Shown here in pieces: positions 62,100 to 64,000 of a stretch of DNA of 64,000 bases. Source of the DNA: Ehretia macrophylla (taxonomy: Eukaryota; Streptophyta; Magnoliopsida; Boraginales; Ehretiaceae); assembly GCA_037974665.1 (NCBI GenBank), contig CM075765.1, positions 10,771,501 to 10,835,500 of the forward strand. Reading direction: 5' to 3'. The notes under the pieces are model-generated. The model did not search any database and was not told where the DNA came from. It saw nothing but the letters and a program-made list of their open reading frames with translations. Numbering within the stretch: position 1 is the first letter of the stretch; every line of letters begins with the position of its first letter. The position numbers and the translations under genes are program-made.

Positions 62100-64000
62100 T
62101 ATACATTTACTAGTAGGTAAGATCATCTATATTCCACGCCCTACAAATGACCTGGTTCAAAAGAGAGTATTTAACCTTTTTAATTTTGTACATTTTAATT
62201 CTAACATCAAAACGAATGTTATGTAAAATCTATTCTTCAGTAAGGGCACTGCTATTATGAATGCACCTATTTCGTTCTTGCCAGATATGAAACACAAAAG
62301 CACCAAGAAAGATCTTCATGGTGATAGCCTGAAAGGAAGATGAAGCAGCAATACCAGTGAACCACTCCTCAATGCTAACCAACATAGCCAAGCACAAAAA
62401 GAATGCTTAGGAATTGCATGTTTAAACCAAATGGAGTTACTCCAGCTAACTTTTTTGTTGCTTGGCTTGATCAGCTCCAGCGCCCATCTCAATTTATAGT
62501 TTCCAGTGGGTGAATTAACCCGGACAATGCTATCTTCACAGTTATGGCGTGGAGTGAGACCACCCATATGAGTATCAATAGCGTGAAAGACAGTATCATG
62601 ATTCGGCTAGACCCAATTACCATCATAAATGTAATCAGCAGCCAAAGAATCAATATTAATATTCGCTGCATGAATAACATCATCCCCAAAGACATCGTGC
62701 AACACCCTCAATGGGTGTCAATGATCCTTCCAAAAATGAGTATTCCTCCCATCTCCAATCCTGTGCAAGATAAAATTTTGTGCTAAATTTCTCAGTTGCA
62801 TAATCTTTCTCCACAACCAAGTGGGACGGTTAGGCATGGGTAAATCCCAAAGATCGACTCTGCGCAGATAGTTTGCATAAATCCATCGACGCCAAACGAA
62901 CTTCTGTTTAGTATGAATGATCCAAAGGTATCTTAGAATGGTCGCTTGGTTAACAACATGAAGACTATTAAAGCCAAGACCAGCTTCATCTTTACTTCTA
63001 CAAACAACATCCCAAGCCACCTTAGCCTTTTTACCTTGATTCTCTGTTCCAGACCATAAGAACGATGCCAAAATTTGCTCAATCTCCTTCAGAGTACCTT
63101 TACGAAGAATGAACATACAGGCCCAAAAGGAATGAATGTTGCCAAGGATAGACTTAATAATCTGCAGACGGTTGGCATAAGAGAAAGAACAATTCGCCCA
63201 TTTGCCAAAGCGACTAATGATGCAGAGGACAAGTTGTTTGCAATGACTTTTGAGAAGACGACCTGGAATCAGAGGCACTCCCAAGTATTTGATGGGGAGA
63301 GTACCAATCTTGAAGCCAAAGATATTATAAATTCTAGACTGCCTCCTTTCATCACAACCCCCAAAGAAAATTTCGCTCTTTTCTGGACTGAATGATAAAC
63401 TAGACAAATCAGAAAACAAATTCAAACTTCGTTTGATAATGTGGGCTGAACTTTCCTCCCCTTCAAAAAAACCAATAAATCATTAGCAAAGCTTAAATGA
63501 TTTAGTTGGCTGCTCTTACATTTCGGATGGAATTTGAAGCCATAGTTCTCAGTTGCATGATCAAGAATCCCAGTGAGAACTTCCATACCCAAAACAAACA
63601 GGTAGGGGGATATAGGGTCCCCTTGTCTAAGACCTCTAGTGCCCTTGAAATACCCACGCAATCCACCATTAACTGCGACAGAGAATTTAGGAGTGGTGAT
63701 ACAATTTGAAATCCAATGAATGAATTGATCAGGGAAATTGAGAGCTTTGAGAGTGTCTAGGATGAAGTCCCACCGAACAGGATCATAAGCTTTCTTAAGA
63801 TCCGCCTTCACAACACACCGAGGTGCCAACCCTTTACTCCTATCACCTGCGAGAATCTTCTCTTTCAAGTGGCAAGATTACCTATGATAGCATCTATTCT
63901 CGGGGGAAGAATTACTGAACACTTGCTTGTTAAATTTCTTCAATTCACTCTTCAGCAATTTCAGTTTCATCACAACTCTAAACATAGGGTTGCCACTGAT
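62100..64000 (-). mobile_element. L1-type LINE, 3' part, running off the window
   Basis: Read leftwards: reverse-transcriptase coding from beyond 63868 (VVKADLKKAYDPVRWDFILDT, LRQGDPISPYLFVLGMEVL). The active-site box then reads FANDLL at about 63476-63492 instead of FADDLL, so the first catalytic Asp is Asn. The frame shifts near 63455-63465 and coding resumes as 63425-62718 (LSFSPEKSEIFFGG, LGVPLIPGRL, GWRRWIYANYL-like). A zf-RVT-type region (FKHAIPKHSFCAWL) lies at about 62430-62390, and coding homology ends near 62115. Non-functional. No poly(A) tail or target duplication could be fixed at the 3' end. Confidence 0.85.

Overview
This is nuclear DNA of a flowering plant, probably a eudicot. 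It has AT-rich, intron-rich protein genes separated by, and filled with, retrotransposons of families found only in plants. Two host genes are present. The first, on the + strand at 24049-46578, is a 26-exon gene for the nucleolar RNA cytidine acetyltransferase (NAT10/Kre33 family). The second, on the - strand at 58774-61541, is a 3-exon gene for a plastid A-type iron-sulfur scaffold (CpIscA/SufA-like). They face each other and are the only convincing host genes. In Arabidopsis the same two families sit at AT1G10490 and AT1G10500 (recalled), so the pair looks like an ancestral neighbourhood stretched by transposons.

Layout. 1-7000: LTR-retrotransposon debris. It includes the gag-side end of a Ty3/gypsy element with a tRNA-Asp-type primer site, its LTR interrupted by a 2.8-kb solo LTR, and a second LTR-like remnant. 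7000-8570: nothing recognisable. 8577-9280: a miniature LTR element carrying a piece of copia pol. About 9730-22838: a decayed Helitron with Rep-like coding, an RPA-like OB-fold gene and a textbook hairpin-CTAG 3' end. It has been split by a palindromic MITE and by a complete-length Tekay/Del-type Ty3/gypsy element (12573-21937). 22839-24048: spacer and promoter with a telo-box. 24049-46578: the acetyltransferase gene. Its introns hold an L1-type LINE relic, a hAT-like MITE with exact 8-bp target duplication, a second MITE, a miniature LTR element, duplicated microsatellites and a copia fragment beside a 65-bp inverted repeat. About 47470-52838: a deleted copia element (LTR, gag and protease-side coding, LTR) with another LTR-like block inside. 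About 53050-57201: another Tekay-like solo LTR. 58774-61541: the iron-sulfur gene, with a TATA box and two G-boxes upstream. 62100-64000: the 3' part of an L1-type LINE running off the window.

The two host genes act in different compartments (nucleolus and plastid), and nothing shows shared regulation. All splice phases of the acetyltransferase agree except for one extra A in exon 9. Two of its introns appear to use GC-AG borders. All coordinates come from reading by eye; element edges given as 'about' are uncertain.
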